A DNA stretch of 64,000 bases from Sipunculus nudus. Lineage: Eukaryota > Annelida > Sipuncula > Golfingiida > Sipunculidae. Shown here one piece after another: positions 60,491 to 64,000 of the stretch (position 1 is the stretch's first letter; each line of letters opens with the position of its first letter). A program made the position numbers and the translations under genes. The DNA lies in NCBI GenBank assembly GCA_026874595.1, contig CM049316.1:43787695-43851694 (forward strand), written 5' to 3'. Below the pieces are notes generated by a model. It did no database searches and was not told where the DNA came from. It saw only the letters and a list, made by a program, of their open reading frames with translations.

Positions 60491-62340
60491 TTTATATAAA
60501 ACTCCCTCTTTGAAATCATCGAGTACGTTGTATACATCTTACACACTGACAAGCAAGCACATACACGAACTGACGAAACCATAACCAATAGAAGAGATTT
60601 GACAATGATTAAAGCATAATCCCCAAAAATTGTATGTAAATTAGAGATTGCGCCACCGCCGTTGGTATGAATTTACGAATTCAAAGAGCTCAAATTATAG
60701 GCCCATTAAACACAACCATTTATTTTGACTTAACTGCCGTCTGGGGAAAATCCCGCAATTTCAGGAACCCTTGATGATAACAAAAGAAAATAGTTTGTAC
60801 GAAAATCAGTTTCATGAGTTATTTTAAGGAACGGTTGCATAAAAGAGAAATCAAGAGAGATAGCTTCAAATGACGTCACAGATGTGTTTGCATCAAGGAT
60901 AACCTCCATTGATGGCATTAGGGTTGTTTCTATGCTGGCACCTTTTAAGTGTCAAAACTCTCTGCCAAGTCTGTTTAAAAATTGTGTACGTTTTTCTTAA
61001 TATTACCTTAACTGTTGCTCTATAAACACTTAACGTTTATATATCTGAATCCAAAAAAATGCCTTGTTGAAGCAAGGTGTAAACCCTTGGTGTAAGCCCC
61101 TGTCACAGAGTCAGAACCCGCAATGGATTTCTGCAGATATACATAATACTTATTAAAAAATGACGTGGTTACCTCCATAAAATTAAAAAGGTTTGACTGC
61201 TGTAACATAAATGTTTTTCAGTCCGTTATGACTAAAACTTGCTATCTGAACAAGCCACTATGAAAATCAGGTTTTTTTTTTGTGGCAAGCAAAGACTAGA
61301 CATAACCAGATGATTCCCTCCTTTCAAGGATGACATGTCATTGATATTATTTCAGGGGAGGGCGGGGGCAAGGGGACATTTCCTCGTCAATTTTAAAGGA
61401 TTGGGGGTAAGGCAGCTTCTTTCCCCCCTTCCGTTTTGGGGGAATAAACACGTAATTTGCAGTATAGCGATTTCGATAAGGTTCTCTCGTCCATTTTACA
61501 ATTCTTACAATTTCCTCAATAATATTTCAGTCATGCTCCAAATGTTGCGCAAATGAAGGACATGTCAACCTATAATAAATTAATCGTTATAAATGTTAGA
61601 ATAGGATATGTTGCTAAATGTTTCCTACTGAAGTTTTAATTAATTCACTGAATTTAATTTGGCGTACATGGATTAACATTTCTACAGTATAACAAAAATA
61701 TATCTAATACCTATAAAAAAAATTCACTCTACCTTTGTCCTCAATGTTCTCTGAAACCGATTGCGTATGACACTGTGCCATACCTCATTTTAGAGGTTAT
61801 TTTTTTTTTGCGCCGAGGTTAGACCGAGCTCAGCCGAACTGTCTTCGGGATTTAAGCATGTCTGGCCTTTCATTTGACTCTCATCCACGTGCGTGGTCAA
61901 TAAAGGGTGAAAAAAAACGTTTCTCGCTTTATGAAATGGAGAGTTCAATTCAGGAGGATTAATGACAAAATCTAGTTCAAGGTCCCAATTTCAGGGACAG
62001 GGGTGGAGTGGCGTCTCTTTCCGGTTCGCAAAGTAAACATTATCACTGACCAGGTCTTCAAGGTAAACTTCCGGTGTAATAATTTCTTGCTACGAGCACA
62101 GCCCCACAAAACAAATGTATAAATATTTGTTCATATCCTTCTGAGACAGTATCCCACTGAAAACCCATATTTTCAGTTAACTTTTAGAATAAAAATGAGC
62201 CAACATTCCATATCTCAGTTGATATATCTCCCTAACCCCGGTAAAAAGCCCGGTATACCGGGTTTATCAGCTGGTAATCAATAAAATGGAATGGGCGAGA
62301 AGAAAATGTTGATATTTGCTTTGTCCTTTTTTTTCTTTAG
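60491..62340. other. Intergenic, one perfect CRE
   Basis: A perfect TGACGTCA lies at 60,871-60,878. No exon can be supported. Confidence 0.35.
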
Positions 62341-62555
62341 TTGGTTGGTTTGTACGGAGGAGATTTGAGTCCTTATTTCTGTACTCAGATCGTTTTTCCC
62401 CCTTACATTTGTATCATCAAAAGAGGCCCATGGCATTTAGTGTGTCAAATAAAACAAATCAATGCAACGTTATGCTGTGTCCTTCCTATCGGCAATTTCC
62501 TATCAAATCAGGCAGAAAGGCTTTTAAGAAAATTATTCCAAGAATAAGTCGACAG
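62341..62555 (+). CDS. Possible isolated internal exon
   Basis: A strong acceptor (TTTGTCCTTTTTTTTCTTTAG) and a good donor (CGACAG/GTACAC) bracket 215 bases. They are open in one frame: GWFVRRRFESLFLYSDRF … SRQ, with Cys in NQCNVMLCPSY. No family is recognised and no partner exon is found. A second frame is also open for 68 codons but stops before the donor. Chance occurrence is quite possible. Confidence 0.2.
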
Positions 62556-64000
62556 GTACACTGATACAGAATATCTGTATATCTGTCACCACCTAAGAAC
62601 GAAACCATTTAATATTTCAGAGAGACAATTAGGCCACCGTTTGTGAGCTTTGACGTGTAATATGGGTGAAATTACTAACATTGTTACAGTCACTTTGGAA
62701 CAAAGTATTTATCAATTTCTTTCTACTCTGGCAATCAAATTTTAGCCTTTTTCTTTACACAAATTTTGTTCTTTAAATTTACTTTCTTAATAACATCGTT
62801 CTCCTTTACTTCAAAGTCTTCATTTAGATATGCCCTTTGATATACGACAATAGTTTTGTTTTGGATTAAAGAATTATTATATTTATTATAATACATCAAA
62901 TATACATTTAGATTACCATATTTCAAAATCAGTTTAACTTTGCACATAAATATAAGTATTTTGGCTGCTATCAAGATTGCCCAAATATAAAGAAATTTAT
63001 GTTCTATTAGATTTAGCACTGTATTTTGATGTCGAAAAAAATAAAGGAGATACTGGTACGGTTGTTTCCTTTACGGGCCCTGGAGCTCAGAGTTGCCTCC
63101 CGATGATGTTTGATAGATCTAAGATCTGGTCTCTGAAGTATTCCTAAATCACGGAGGCTACCATTGAGACCACTCTAAATCATTTCAAAGAATAAATCCC
63201 CGTCCCATGTGTCACATATTATCGGGGAGATAAGCTTATCTCGGAAAAAAAATCGGATTACGTCGCTTAACTGAACTGCCTTAATCCCTGTAGAGTAACT
63301 AGTCAAATAATAATGTGTATTGGAATGAGTCCCCGAGAGGTGGTATGTCATATATAGTTTATCTTGTGTATGTTAGATAATTTTGAAATTCAGTATTTTC
63401 TTTTCTCACAAATGTGTACATGTATATTTGTGCGCCCATCTCCCTTTTTCTGACACTGTGTATATATGATAACCACATATAATAAATCATACAATAATTA
63501 AATTATCCTGCTAATTATCCAGTTTTAATCGCAGTAAAGCCTGACTCTCAAAACCTCAGTCAAACCAATTTCGGAAGATGTAAGCAAAAATATTCTAATC
63601 AGACAAGGAAATATTAGAAAGTCAAGAAGAAATTAAAACATGCACAAGGGGTATGTGAATTTATCAGGGGACTATCGATTTCAGTGTTTCCCCTATAAAC
63701 TGTTCTATGTTTCATCGCGGTGCTGCTCGCGAAACCCCTTTTTTTAAATTAATAGACGTTATAAATAAGAAATTAATTATAGAAAACTAAACTCATAAAT
63801 TATAAGGCAGGAAGCAATATGATGAAAAGAAGAATTAAACTTAACAAATACAAACACTGGCGCACACGTAGGTACATATATAACCAGATAATAAAGTGTT
63901 CATATCGGTTGCAAATTTTGAACGATGTGGAGATATATACGGGCACACAATAATAGAGGAAACGAGCGGAACTTCTTGACTAATAAGGTAACAGGAATAT
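62556..64000. other. Intergenic, nothing recognised
   Basis: A+T-rich. A 94-codon minus-strand frame (62,735-63,019) has the Ile/Lys/Asn composition of random A+T-rich DNA. Confidence 0.4.

Overview
This window looks like animal nuclear DNA from a repeat-rich invertebrate, most likely a mollusc and probably a marine bivalve. The DNA is A+T-rich. It has GT-AG introns, TATA/initiator promoters, AATAAA signals, tRNA-derived SINEs, long minisatellites and very many (TA)n and poly-G/poly-C tracts. There is no operon structure and no ribosome-binding-site signal. The species assignment is inference; no ribosomal, mitochondrial or other diagnostic gene is present.

One convincing protein gene is present, on the + strand at about 15,124-26,205. 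It has a TATA box and initiator with correct spacing, a 5' leader with a 16-codon uORF ending two bases before the start codon, and a first exon encoding a signal peptide. An 8.7 kb phase-1 intron, a second exon, a 678-bp phase-1 intron and a last exon with a nearby AATAAA follow. The predicted product is 456 residues and secreted: a Pro/Trp-rich N-terminus, 23 consecutive Asn, several Asp/Glu-rich blocks, a KKR basic site, then a basic Cys-containing C-terminal domain. I do not recognise the family. An extracellular-matrix or shell-matrix role is a guess from architecture only.

Two weaker gene candidates lie at the right end. One is a minus-strand multi-exon candidate at 56.6-57.5 kb; the other is a small + strand secreted-protein candidate at 59.46-59.70 kb with its own CCAAT/TATA promoter. 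A single possible internal exon lies at 62.34-62.56 kb.

The rest is repeats. 0-15 kb: an LTR-like unit, a 344-bp near-palindrome, a (CAC)-type simple-sequence field with a 348-bp tandem duplication, a SINE next to a 5'-truncated LINE tail, GAGTCC-hexamer repeats and an AAT array. 15-26 kb: the gene, with dispersed repeats in its large intron. 26-41 kb: an 869-bp element with about 225-240-bp inverted arms between two (TA)n tracts, five SINE-B copies, one SINE-A copy and a TIR element. 41-53 kb: three large minisatellites (51-bp, 20-bp and 58-bp units) and a headless SINE. 53-64 kb: mostly unique sequence with the candidate genes, a second TIR element and a sixth SINE-B. At least seven dispersed families recur within the window: SINE-A, SINE-B, the TIR element, the short-ORF repeat, the GT-rich repeat, the inverted A+T-rich repeat and the hexamer repeat.
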